Shown here piece by piece: positions 20,426 to 33,220 of a stretch of DNA of 64,000 bases. The notes beneath the pieces are model-generated. The model saw nothing but the letters and a program-made list of their open reading frames with translations. It was not told the DNA's origin and did no database searches. The translations under genes were made by a program, and so were the position numbers. The stretch is taken from assembly GCA_021229015.1 (NCBI GenBank), contig CM037783.1:53900647-53964646 (forward strand). The letters are read 5' to 3'. This DNA comes from Solen grandis. Its lineage: Eukaryota; Mollusca; Bivalvia; Adapedonta; Solenidae. How positions within the stretch are numbered: the stretch's first letter is position 1; each line of letters begins with the position of its first letter.

Positions 20426-23400
20426 ATCGGACGCATTAAACAAGTTCGTCGAGTCTCGAGGAGTTCGATATAAGCGGAGTTTACTGTACAACTGGGTTGT
20501 CAGTGTGAGACAGTGTACTATCCAGACGTTATATGTTTAGAAATGTCTGATAAATCTATCAAATTTATCATTTAACGTTCACCTGGGATTATTGCTATAT
20601 ATATCCTATATATTGAGCTAACCAAAAAGACATCGCTATAATTATGTGCATGTACATGTATTTGTTCTAACCACAAACAACATACTGCTGAGTCGCTTTA
20701 TTTAACTACTTGCTCATGTATTTTGTGCTAGCCACAAACGGCATATCATTGTGTCGCTGTAATCATGTACAACAAAAGCCAAAATGAGGAACGATATAAT
20801 CATATAGTCAGTTACTAGTATTCTAATCTGAGATAATTGTTCATGTACATCCAGTCACAAGACCTACTGCTTGTAACATTCCTTTTTATCCAGTATAGTT
20901 GTAATTATTCCGGCTTAAAAATAAATGAATGATTTCACAAACTTTGACATAAACTCATAATGTACAGTGACACAAAACCAAATAAACTGCCATAAACATT
21001 AAAGTTTAATACTTATTGCTTTTCACATGTTTAAGTGAAATATCAACGACTTTTGAGTTTTAAAGAACCATTAAAAAGTTGGAAATTTACTTGAAAATCT
21101 AAACCAGTTATTTTAACTCTGTCAAAATTATTGATTTTTTTTTCACAGTAGAAGATACTTATACACATTGACAGCTGAGGGAAAGGCGAGCGAGAAAGTC
21201 AGAAAATATAAATACTGTTATGGAGTTAATATTTCTTTGGAAATGCTAATCCAATTTGCTTTACGTTTTAAGTCAATTTTGTTTCAAGCGATTTGTTTGT
21301 TGGGGTTTAATGTTCCATCGACACATTTTAGCCACTTCTGAGATCTGTGTCTATATGAAACCAATGCATTATTGCTTCGCTGCGAAGTCATGGCGGAAAA
21401 AAAGGGAATACACGTGCTCCCTCTGCCATGTGCGGTATTTTTCCTGTGACCTTGCTGTCAATATACCATCACATAGTATTGTCATCAACAACGGACGTTT
21501 TTCTTTTCTTTTTTTTTTCTTTCTTTTTTGATGTAAATATTATATACGATTTCGATAGGCTAAGTCAAAATTTAAAACCCCTCGATTATTTTTATCTTTA
21601 TTATTTTTCATCTATATAATAATAATTTTTTTTTTTTTTTTTTACATTTTTACATTTTAGAATATTATTTTATCAGTTTTCAGTCTGTCTCATGCAATAC
21701 AATATGTTTTATAAGAGCATCATCTCTTATAAATTACGTTTGACATTTATAAAAATGTATTCCTTGTTCAGTTTTCCGTTGGTCATATATCAAATACACT
21801 GTGTGTGATTAAATCATGCATATATATGAACAAATATTTGTCAGAAAAACTTTGTGTGTTCATAAATATTTTTCAGCTAAATGAACAATTGCATTACCGC
21901 CAAGTTTTTCTGTCTGCTCATAAAAATACACTGCGCCTTACCAACGCCTGAACAAAACCGATTTATTTGACATTTTTTCGGAAGCCTCTTATCCGCCACG
22001 TCTACACACAGAACCCTGTGACAAAATTTAACATTATTTCCCGATATTATTGACAAAATGGAATCCTCACGAATTCTTGTTAATTTGAGATGTATTATAA
22101 TGAACTTTACGCCAGTGATATTTTCCCTAAAACATATTAATTTGCTCAGCTGTCAAATCAAGATGGCGCTTATGAAATCTAGACTGGTATTCGTTCCAAG
22201 CGATTGATGAAAAATTGCCAAATTACATTATTCTGGCAATGTAGCTTTGAATATATTAAACATTTTCTCCGATAATATTAAGACAATGAGTAAGAGAGCG
22301 CAAATTTCCTTTCAGGAGTGAGATTTTCTCCAAGAAATCCGCCATATATCATGTTCGTGTTCCGAGACTCTGCCATACGTTATGAGTTGCGGCATTGCCC
22401 GTATAGCGGGAACCAGTCAATGTTTTCGAATGACAATATTTCATCACTTCGTTTACTTTTTTGGTTTTGACTGTCGATGGGATGTTCTGTTTGGCGCGGG
22501 TTAAGTGCTTGTTTTCCAGGGGTGTTTTAGATTTCTGGTATTTGAATAAAGAACATTTATGTCAACTGCCTGTTCATCATTGTCCATACATAATGTGTTT
22601 TGTTCAAACCACTGAATCATTCATTCTCCTAGGGAAATAATATACACTTAAAACAAATACTTCACATTTATTCATTTTGTGTTAGAAAAAAGTTTGTCTT
22701 TGAATGCCAAGACATGTTTGAGCACATATATTCTCAACAAAAACATTCCTTACACTGTTGATATTTCTCTTGCTAATCTGTTATTCAGCATGCAACCTTG
22801 AATTGAAAAAAAGACAGTTGTTTTCGGAAAACTACCATATATCAACAATATCTTGATTAAAACTATCGTAATGTTGAGTAATTTTGGTAATTGATATCAT
22901 GACAATAATCATTTAATCTTAATTATATCCCTCTCAATTCATTTTATTATACCTTTATCTGTGTAGCTATATAGGAATGTTCTATGCAATCCGTCCATCT
23001 GTGGATTTTGGACAATGGAGCAAGTGCCCAATCATGTTAGTGAACCACAGAGAATCAGTAAGTGAGTGAATTGGTATATCAACATTAACAGAGTGGCTTA
23101 AATTGATTTCAGTTTGAATGATAAATTAAGAACAATATTCCGTGTATGAAATGTTTCGGTTACACTTTTCAATAAAACATATATTTTTTTTAAATATCAA
23201 GATATTGTTAGCGATTATTTTAGTCTAGAATAATATACACATGTAATCAGCTTTACATTTTATTTTCAGTTATTTTGTCTATGAAAGAAAAATTGTTAAT
23301 GATAATCATCAACTTCAAAATAAATGCTCGACAAAATCTTAATGTTGCGTCATTAACTTAAAGCTTTAAATTGTGACGGCACTCAAATTAATAATAAACA

Positions 23401-26400
23401 TAACCACACAATATGGCGCTCTGTGATAATTACGCCTTTCTGGCATAAAATGAAATACTTTATTAACAAAAATAATCAAATACTAGCTTCTTCCAAAACT
23501 ATTGCAAACTTCATTTCTCGGTAAAAGCAAAACATGTATTTTATTTTAATTCATTTTTTTTATTTTGTGATTGCATTACGTCCATGGTTTTATACTGAGT
23601 ATTTAGTTCAAGACAAGACAAAAAGTTAAAATACACACTTAGCAAAGCAGATTTTGTTTACTAGCAAACTCTCTTTAAAATCTGTATAATTAACCATGAC
23701 AATTATATAATAAGCACTTTGCCATTTCGTGATAATAAGTTCATGTATTTACTTCTACAAATGCAATATTCCTCATTAAATACAGCGACCCTCCGAGCAC
23801 CGCATGATATTGAGTAATTTTAACAGCTATCTGAGAAATGTTAACGATCCCATCATGTGAAATATATACATAAATCATGGCTCAGAACGTCTAATTGTTG
23901 AAACTATGATGCCTTCATGCTTTAGTTTGCTTAATTAAAATGACTTTTGTGCTTTTTCACGAACACTCATTTCTTTTACTTCGATAAACAATACAATACT
24001 AAAGTAAATATGCGTGATTTGTCGTCATTCTTTATCAGAAACTTCCACAAAAATGAGCAAAATGGAAAATTTGTTGTTGTTTTTTCTGATTGTGTCTTTG
24101 TTTATTTATAACGCATTGGATTTTCAATAATTAAAAAACGAAAGTTAAAACCTAGAGAACTAAAATTGTTTTGCAATTATAAAGTGTATAATATGCTGTG
24201 AAAAAATATAAAACAGTACGCGGAGGAAAATGGCAATCAATTAAAGAACATAGCTGTCCTTGTAAATGACGATTAAAAAGTGTAATTAATAAGTATTTGT
24301 AATGTAAGATGCCACACTGAATCAATATAGCTAAATGTGTAATGCATTTGTGTATAAAATGAAAAAGAACAATTTTAATCTATACAAAGTCTTAGCCGGT
24401 ATCATCCCGTCTGAAAACAACAACAACGACATAACAACAACAACAAAAAGCAAATCAGTGAGAACTAATCCATGTCCAGAGAGAGCATTAAGACCTACAT
24501 GTATGACAGGTTTATATTATTACAAATATTTTACTCTCATGTAGCAGATTGTACTCACGATCATAATGATAATAATATTAATAAACCAAACCTCTCAAAA
24601 CCCACCTCGATAATCCCTGCTAAGTAAAATATACACAAGATAAGATCTGCGTTTCGTATTTTTTTTTCAGTAAGATAACCAGGTAATTTCAGTTTCGCTA
24701 TATTCGTTGTAAAAGTATAAAATTTGAAATAAATGATAAACACAGCTTAAAAGCACATATGCCTATGAATAAAAAAATAAAACTATTCCGTAAAAAAAAA
24801 TAAAAAAAAAATAAATAAATAAAAAGGTGAGACCTTTCAGGATTATTTCTTTCTTTCGTCTCTATTACTTATCATGTTGTTAATATTTACCGATAACGAC
24901 ATCGCCTCACACATAATGCCATTCATTCAAAGCTCATACACTGTAAAGAACAAATTTCTGTCGTGCACTGGGACATTGTCTGAAGGAAAAGTCATATATT
25001 TCTCTTATGTATTTCCAAAACTCGTCAAAGTGGTCATCTAGGTTTACAGCCATCTGCGTCGTCAATTCGACCTCTCCCGGCGGACTTTCTTGATCTAGGA
25101 TATACATCTACAGAAAAGGAGGGGGAAAAACCGAGCTGTTCCTATTATAATTAACGCCATAAATGCTCTCTGATACCAGTCTGTTCCTCTGAAACTATAT
25201 TCTATATCATAAACATAACTTAGTTATTGGGCGATTGGAAATAGAAGCCGGCAGAATGTCAGGCGCGGACGTCATCATAAATCCGTATCTTTCCGCTCGA
25301 GGCTGGCTCCATGACATATCATCCGGTGTTAACGTGGCGCCCTCGCTTTGTAAACAGCGACCTCTGGGTGAGAAAGCTTATGCCTCAGCACACTTATATG
25401 AAGCGATGACAGCGCGAGATGATCATTCAATTATCACCGATACTCGCAGAGTCAAGAGGATCGATTCGCATCAGACACATGAAATATTGAACGTCATCCA
25501 TAATATGAAATGGAAACGCGATTTTAGGCCCGTATAATGGTCGATCATCTTTTTTTTTTTTTGCATTCCTGACCGATGTAATTGTTACACGTTTTTTCAT
25601 TGGATAACGATTGCCAAAGGCCTTTTGTCTTCGGGGTCTTTATTGGATTACTTAACTGGATGGAAAAATACATGCTGGCGTATCCTTGGATGATTGACAC
25701 TCGGAGATACCAGTATGATTTCATATTCATAAAGATATGAAATGAACAGCGAGCCATTATCGATTTCCTTCAAGCTAGATAGCTAATCCAGGGAAGCTCT
25801 GCTCACGATGGCGGTCCATGGCGATTGGACGGAGCTTATACACACTCTAGTTTTGATGCTTATGATTGGAGTGTTCATCAAGATATCTTATGATATCAAT
25901 CAATATATCACCCATGACGAGTTATGATATGAAATATTGGCTATACATTTCTAGACAGTATTTTTCTATTTGCCAGGAAGCAAGAAATATTGGTCCGTGG
26001 TAGCGAATTGCTGAAGGCCATATGACTGCCGGAGCTATATTTAGAGCTTCAATTTTCCAACCAAATGCAGCTGATATTCAGATAATTACAGAATTGTAGA
26101 TGACCAGCAATGATACACAGGCAATTTTGAATATTCTATAACCTTAAATATTCTACGGATTGCACTGGAGGTAAAGTTATTTCTGCATTTGATGAAATTT
26201 CCGGTATCTCGGTTTCCGATCGTGGTTTTGATTTTTGACGTTTTCCTCTTGAACCATTACTGATATATTATGCATATACTTGTAACTTAAAAAGAAACCG
26301 TGATTTCTTGGAATAAAAATCGTTTGGGAAGGGAAAAGAGGCAAATGCTTAACAGCTGTCTCGGCCCAAAACTGTTAATTGATAAGAGAATGGTGCGTAT

Positions 26401-29400
26401 TTACACGTATGTATGTTTGTCAGTTCGTTTGCTTTAAATGTGACCTCTTGGAAAAACAAAACGTGCACGCGAGCATGCATTGTGAATGTTTACATGCATA
26501 TGTGCATACAGACATACACAAAAGACAGACAATCCTAAAAAACATACAAATAAACCAATGGGTAGATAGAAAACCAGAAAGACAAAACTGTTAGAAAGAC
26601 AGACAGACGAACAGACAGAAAAAAGTGCATAGGTCTCCCAAATATCGTGAGACATGTCGATCAAGTATTGTCTCTTATAACGACCCGTAGATTTGTTACA
26701 TTATGCAAAATGTTGGCATGCATATGGCCTCCCAGCACTTGGAACAACAGTTCATAACATGAGATCAAAAGCCAGATTGGCCGGTTCCGGCCTTTTCCAG
26801 CATAATTTGTTAGCATTGTATTAAGTATAATATTGTGCTAGATGGGGAAACCTCGATACAATATGTCCCATCATTCAATTACGTTTATGTTGTAGAATGG
26901 AAATGTCGCTTTGCGCGAACGGAAATATGCAATCGGAAACCGCCTTGGCACATTTCACACGGCTTCCGCGAATATATTTGTTGCTATATTTCACATTATC
27001 TGACGTATTTATGGATGGAATAATCGTTCCCCCAACCATTCAAATGCCGAACTGCCAATTTATAAAATGAAATGAAAATTAGTAAATTAGTATTCGCCGG
27101 TTTACTGTTTTCCGGGACGTTTCTTTATTTCCCTTTTAATGGGAAAACCTTGTTTCTTTTTGGAATATGTGTCTTACGCGGATGAAATATTTCTTTGTTT
27201 TGATGATGCGCAAAAATGATTATGTTCTGAAAAGGCTGCTGAATCGAATAAAAATACGATCTATGATGAAACTGTTCTCCTTTAAATTAGGATATATTGA
27301 CAGGAACAATATTGCTTTGTAAGCAACCACCAAATCTTCAAACTGTTGTGGCAAAGAAAATTTTCGGAATATATTGAATCGAGATATTGTTAAATCTGTA
27401 TATGCAAGGAAATCATATCTGGCGTCTTAAGAATAAAACATACAATGTGTAAAAAAAAAAAATTAAAAAAAAATTAAAAAAAATGTAAGATGTATAAAAT
27501 GCCCACGGTCGAGGGTTTTCATTTTATCAGTGTAAGTTAATTAAAATGTTTTCACCTGACTACATTTCTGTTTCAAAGGTGCATTGAATATCCAAACATT
27601 TCTGAAACAATAAGATAATTTAATAATTTATGTCAACTAAAACAATAATTAGGCAATTCAACAAAATTCAGATAATAATAGAAATGGTTACCATAAAAGT
27701 GTTTGAAAGAAACAAACTTATACAAACTGATGCTCATTTTTGAACCGGCAATTTTTCTCATTTTAATCATTAAGAAACGGAAGATTTACGAGGAAATGTT
27801 TTTTTTTTGTTTTGTTTTTTTGTCTTCATCTAGATTGCCTGTTTGAGGTTCAACAGGGAAATTCCCTGGTACTCTTCTCTTATTCAGTAAGTGTACAGTA
27901 TATTCTTATCTTTTACATATTAACATAAATTCCTTTTACATATTAACATAAATTCCTTTAGCAAGCGTCTCTTACAAAACTTCCGTTTGGCGATTTCTTG
28001 GTTGGACCAGTACTTTGAGCCATTAAAAGCATAGTCTCTCGCTTTAGGTTAGAAGACTTAATTTACATAAATATTTATTGCGAAGAGAGATTAAATTGCT
28101 AGTCTCATTCTGTCATAAAGTGTATTGCTTTCATTTTATTTGCTTTAACACAATTTTCTTCCTCAAAATATAAACTTTCTCGACGGTCTTTTATGGTTGG
28201 ATCAGTATTTTTTGCCTGGAAAGACAATACTTGCGCCCTTAAAAGTTGTATAAGATGGATATAACCATTTAACAAATTTACTTATTTGCAAATGGATATG
28301 AAATATTGGTAAATTGATTTATTATACGTACGTTGCTTACAACTGCACAAATATAAAGACAGTATATTATCTTTTTATCTTTTTTATTATATATACATTA
28401 ATTTATTTGAAAATATATTTATCACTAAGTTCATGAAGCACTAAAGTCCAGGGGACATCATTTCGTCAAAAAAGTGCGAGGAGAAGTAAATGCATCTAGT
28501 TCTGTAATTTATCATATTTTGAACATTTACAAGTACTCGTAAATTACCGTTGTTAAGAAATTGTATGCACCAAAGGGCCGAAATTTTGTCAAAATGCGCG
28601 AAGGGGACTGAAAACCATAGGGACCGTCATATTTCTGAAGGACGTGGATTGCACTATATACTTATGTTCCAACCTTACCAACCGACACACAATGGCTGAC
28701 CCTTTCAGTATTTCTCTCTCGACCAAGGGAAAACTAAGGTCATCTGAAAATAATGAAATAAATCGACTATTGCTATTTCAAATCGCAGTTTATAAAGAAA
28801 ATCAGACATACAAAACATACATTGTATAATTGCATTTATTATTTAACAAGAAATATTTCATAAGGTATGAACATATTGCCGTCACTTCAACTGATTTTTT
28901 TCTCACATATATACATGCCATTTTTGTGATGTTACTTATATGATTGTATGTATGTGAACAATAAATTTTGTTTAAACAAACAAAAAATATTTATTTTTAA
29001 AAACTATAATAGGAATAAAAAAATAAATGGAAAAAAAAGATGAACATGTAGCTTATCAACAAAATGATTAATGTTGTTTATCGCACTTGTGGTAACAATC
29101 GTCCTGGTTTGAATATGTTTATATGGTCATGTAGCTCTCAACGTCGAATAACCCGGCTGATTCATTCCGTTTCACTACATGACATCATGTGATGCGACCA
29201 ATCATATGGCGTAATATGACACACCCTAAAACGACCAAATTCAGCCGTAATATCCCACGGCCTATAGATGATCTACCGATCGGCCGTGGGTATTCGACGA
29301 TGGGTAACTCTTTGCGTCAAAGCTAAATAAACAACACTCAGTTACTTTTGCAAGAACCGACTGATGCATCCATTTGCTATTCTGTAAAGTACATTGTAAT

Positions 29401-29452
29401 AGAGGTCAAAGAACTCATGCTTGTAGCAGCATATTAACAATAAAAAATATAA
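20426..29452. other. 9 kb without a recognisable gene
   Basis: AT-rich sequence with many A/T runs (for example 21620-21645, 24793-24826, 27450-27483). The stretch 25230-25540 is less AT-rich and leaves a 100-codon frame open, but it resembles no protein I know. Small runs of cagacaga occur near 26590-26620. No SLC5 continuation, RNA gene or known element is visible. Confidence 0.5.
29254..29290. repeat. Hairpin CCCACGGCC ... GGCCGTGGG
   Basis: A 9-bp perfect inverted repeat separated by 19 bases, in a local GC-rich patch. Function unknown. Confidence 0.75.
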
Positions 29453-30029
29453 AACAAGAGGGCCAAGATGGCCCTAGATCGCTCACCTGAGAAAAGTATC
29501 ATTCATTGCCTGTACAAAACAGATTGCTTAAGAATACAGATGATGAGGTGAAACAATATTCAGGAATTTTCTGACCCCATCCACAAAAGATATCATCATG
29601 ACAAATATTCTGCCAAAGTTTGAGGATGATTGGACCAAAAATGTTGCCCTCAGAGTATAAACAAGATTTTTCTAAGATTTGACCTACTGACCTACTTTTC
29701 TGTTCAGCCCCACCCATTTTCAAACTGGTTCGAGATATCATCAAGACAAACATTCTGACCAAGTTTGAGGAAGGTTGGATCAAAATTGTGGCCTATAGTG
29801 TGTAAACAAGATTTTTCTAAGATTTGACCTACTGACCTACTTTTGGATCCAACCTGACCCATTTTCGAAAGGGTTCAAGATATTATCAAGACAAACATTC
29901 TGACCAAGTTTGAGGAAGATTGGATCAAAACTGTGGCCTTTAGTGTGTAAACATCAAAATTGTTGACGGACGACGGACGATCAAGTATCCCAAAAGCTCA
30001 CCCTGAGCTATGCTCAGGTGAGCTAAAAA
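29453..30029 (-). mobile_element. Short gctcacctgag-type element, reverse orientation
   Basis: The plus strand begins acaagagggccaagatggcc, then tcgctcacctgag. It ends ttgacggacgacggacg followed by tgctcaggtgagct. These are the right and left ends of the element at 1906-3485, reversed. The 577-bp interior contains about three diverged repeats of aagatttttctaagatttga and gacaaacattctgaccaagt. No coding capacity. Confidence 0.78.
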
Positions 30030-30044
30030 ACTGCCACGTACCCT

Positions 30045-30165
30045 TGATCAGCTATCACTATGCCCCCACTGTTATGGGCTAGAGTCCCGGCCTGGTAACC
30101 CGGATTTTCATGTGATGAAGCCTACCAGCCGGTCGTCGTTGATACACTCTATTGTTACCTGCTTT
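30045..30165 (+). mobile_element. Diverged SINE-1 fragment next to the 17-bp satellite
   Basis: It contains gggctagagtcccggcctgg, ggattttcatgtgatgaagc and ctaccagccgg, similar to the central part of SINE-1. It is truncated where the satellite begins. Confidence 0.45.
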
Positions 30166-30171
30166 GCGTTG

Positions 30172-33100
30172 CTATCATGTCTAAACTACTATCATGGCTA
30201 AACTACTATCATGACTGAACTGCTATCATGTCTAAACTACTATCATGACTAAACTACTATCATGACTGACTACTATCATGACTAAACTACTATCATGACT
30301 AAAATACTATCATGACTTAACTACTATCATGTCTAAACTACTATCATGACTAAACTACTATCATGACTAAACTACTATCATGTCTAAACTACTATCATGA
30401 CTAAACTACTATCATGAACAGAACAGAACAGAACATATTTTATTCATGATTTGTACATAGTACATCATCATTACATCTTAAATACAAATACAAATATAGT
30501 ATCACGTGACATGTAACTTTTACTCATATAAGTATATAGGAAAAATATTTAATTTCTGGTAATGAATCGTAGACTGAACCATGGATCGTAGATTGAACAA
30601 GTAATTCAGTCATTATGAATATATAAATAATACCTTACAAATATTGTTTTAGATAACATCGAGAACGAACTAATCAATGTTAAATCTCTGTTGACATTCA
30701 CACAAATACATATCAGAAGTAAGTTTCTAGTAATAGCTCGTGGACTGAACAATGACTAAACTACTATCATGACTAAACTACTATCATGACTAAACTGCTA
30801 TCATGCCTAAATTGCTATCATGACTAAACTACTATCATGTCTAAACTGCTATCGTGACTAAACTACTATCATGTCTAAACTGCTATCATGTCTAAACTAC
30901 TATCATGACTAAACTACTATCATGACTAAACTGCTATCATGACTAAACTGCTATCATGACTAAACTGCTATCATGACTAAACTACTATCATGTCTAAACT
31001 ACTATCATGACTAAACTGCTATCATGACTAAACTACTATCATGACTAAACTACTATCATGACTAAACTACTATCATGACTAAACTGCTATCATGACTAAA
31101 CTACTATCATGACTAAACTACTATCATGACTAAACTACTATCATGACTAAACTACTATCATGACTGACTACTATCATGACTTAACTACTATCATGTCTAA
31201 ACTACTATCATGACTAAACTACTATCATGACTGAACTACTATCATGACTAAACTACTATCATGACTTAACTGCTATCATGACTAAACTACTATCATGTCT
31301 AAACTACTATCATGACTAAACTGCTATCATGACTAAACTACTATCATGACTAAACTACTATCATGACTAAACTACTAGCATGTCTAAACTGCTATCATGT
31401 CTAAACTACTATCATGACTAAACTACTATCATGACTAAACTGCTATCATGACTAAACTACTATCATGACTAAACTACTATCATGACTTAATTGCTATCAT
31501 GACTAAACTACTATCATGTCTAAACTACTATCATGACTAAACTGCTATCATGACTAAATACTATCATGACTAAACTACTATCATGACTAAACTACTAGCA
31601 TGTCTAAACTGCTATCATGTCTAAACTACTATCATGACTAAACTACTATCATGACTAAACTACTATCATGACTAAACTACTATCATGACTAAACTACTAT
31701 CATGACTGACTACTATCATGACTTAACTACTATCATGACTTAACTACTATCATGACTAAACTACTAGCATGACTGCCTACTATCATGACTAAACTACTAT
31801 CATGACTAAACTACTATCATGACTAAACTGCTATCATGACTAAACTACTATCATGACTAAACTACTATCATGACTAAACTGCTATCATGACTAAACTGCT
31901 ATCATGACTAAACTAACTATCATGACTTAACTACTAGCATGTCTAAACTACTATCATATCTAAACTACTATCATGACTAAACTGCTATCATGACTAAACT
32001 ACTATCATGACTAAACTGCTATCATGACTGACTACTATCATGACTAAACTGCTATCATGACTAAACTACTATCATGACTTAACTGCTATCATGACTAAAC
32101 TACTATCATGTCTAAACTACTATCATGACTAAACTACTATCATGACTAAACTACTATCATGACTAAACTACTATCATGATTGACTACTATCATGACTTAA
32201 CTACTATCATGTCTAAACTACTATCATGACTAAACTACTATCATGACTGACTACTATCATGACTTAACTACTATCATGTCTAAACTACTATCATGACTAA
32301 ACTACTATCATGACTGAACTACTATCATGACTGAACTACTATAATGACTGAACTACTATCATGACTTAATTACTATCATGTCTAAACTACTATCATGTCT
32401 AAACTGCTATCATGACTGAACTACTATCATGACTGAACTACTATCATGACTGAACTACTATCATGACTGAACTGCTATCATGACTGAACTACTATCATGA
32501 CTGAACTACTATCATGACTAAACTACTATCATGACTGAACTACTATCATGACTGACTACTATCATGACTAAACTACTATCATGACTGAACTACTATCATG
32601 ACTAAACTACTATCATGACTAAACTACTATCATGACTAAACTACTATCATGACTAAACTACTATCATGACTGACTACTATCATGACTAAACTACTATCAT
32701 GACTAAACTACTATCATGACTAAACTACTATCATGGCTAAACTACTATCATGTCTAAACTACTATCATGACTAAACTACTATCATGACTGACTGCTATCA
32801 TGACTTAACTACTATCATGTCTAAACTACTATCATGACTAAACTTCTATCATGACTGACTACTATCATGGCTAAACCACTATCATGTCTAAACTGCTATC
32901 ACTAAACTACTATCATGACTAAACTACTATCATGACTAAACTACTATCATGACTTAACTACTATCATGACTTAACTTCTATCATGACTAAACTACTATCA
33001 TGACTAAACTACTATCATGACTTAACTACTATCATGACTGACTACTATCATGACTAAACTACTATCATGACTAATCTACTATCATGACTAAACTACTATC

Positions 33101-33220
33101 ATGACTAAACTACTATCATGTCTAAACTGCTATCATGACTAAACTACTATCATGACTAAACTACTATCATGACTAAACTACTATCATGACTAAACTACTA
33201 TCATGACTTAACTACTATCA
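30172..33220 (+). repeat. 17-bp satellite array, about 160 copies
   Basis: The unit is CTAAACTACTATCATGA. About 14 copies lie at 30172-30416 and about 146 at 30754-33220, separated by a LINE 3' fragment. Common variants are G for A at position 8 (CTGC), T or G at position 17, CTGAACT or CTTAACT starts, and a 16-bp form CTGACTACTATCATGA. Each unit contains the palindrome TCATGA. Variant types are interspersed, suggesting repeated unequal exchange. The array stops abruptly at 33220. Confidence 0.95.
30417..30753 (-). mobile_element. LINE 3' end inserted in the satellite, reverse orientation
   Basis: The plus strand starts with four AACAG-type pentamers then aacatattttattcatgatt. Read in reverse this is a LINE tail ending in TTCTG repeats, as at 14303-14490. 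Satellite units continue on both sides, so the element entered an existing array. Because the target is repetitive, a target-site duplication cannot be told apart. Confidence 0.7.

Noticed and set aside
20426..20540. Continuation of SLC5 after the gap
   Set aside because: The residues (SDALNKFVESRGVRYK...) do not resemble any SLC5 segment, and the frame is joined only through N.
30172..33220. CRISPR-like array
   Set aside because: The units are direct 17-bp repeats with no unique spacers, in a eukaryotic context.
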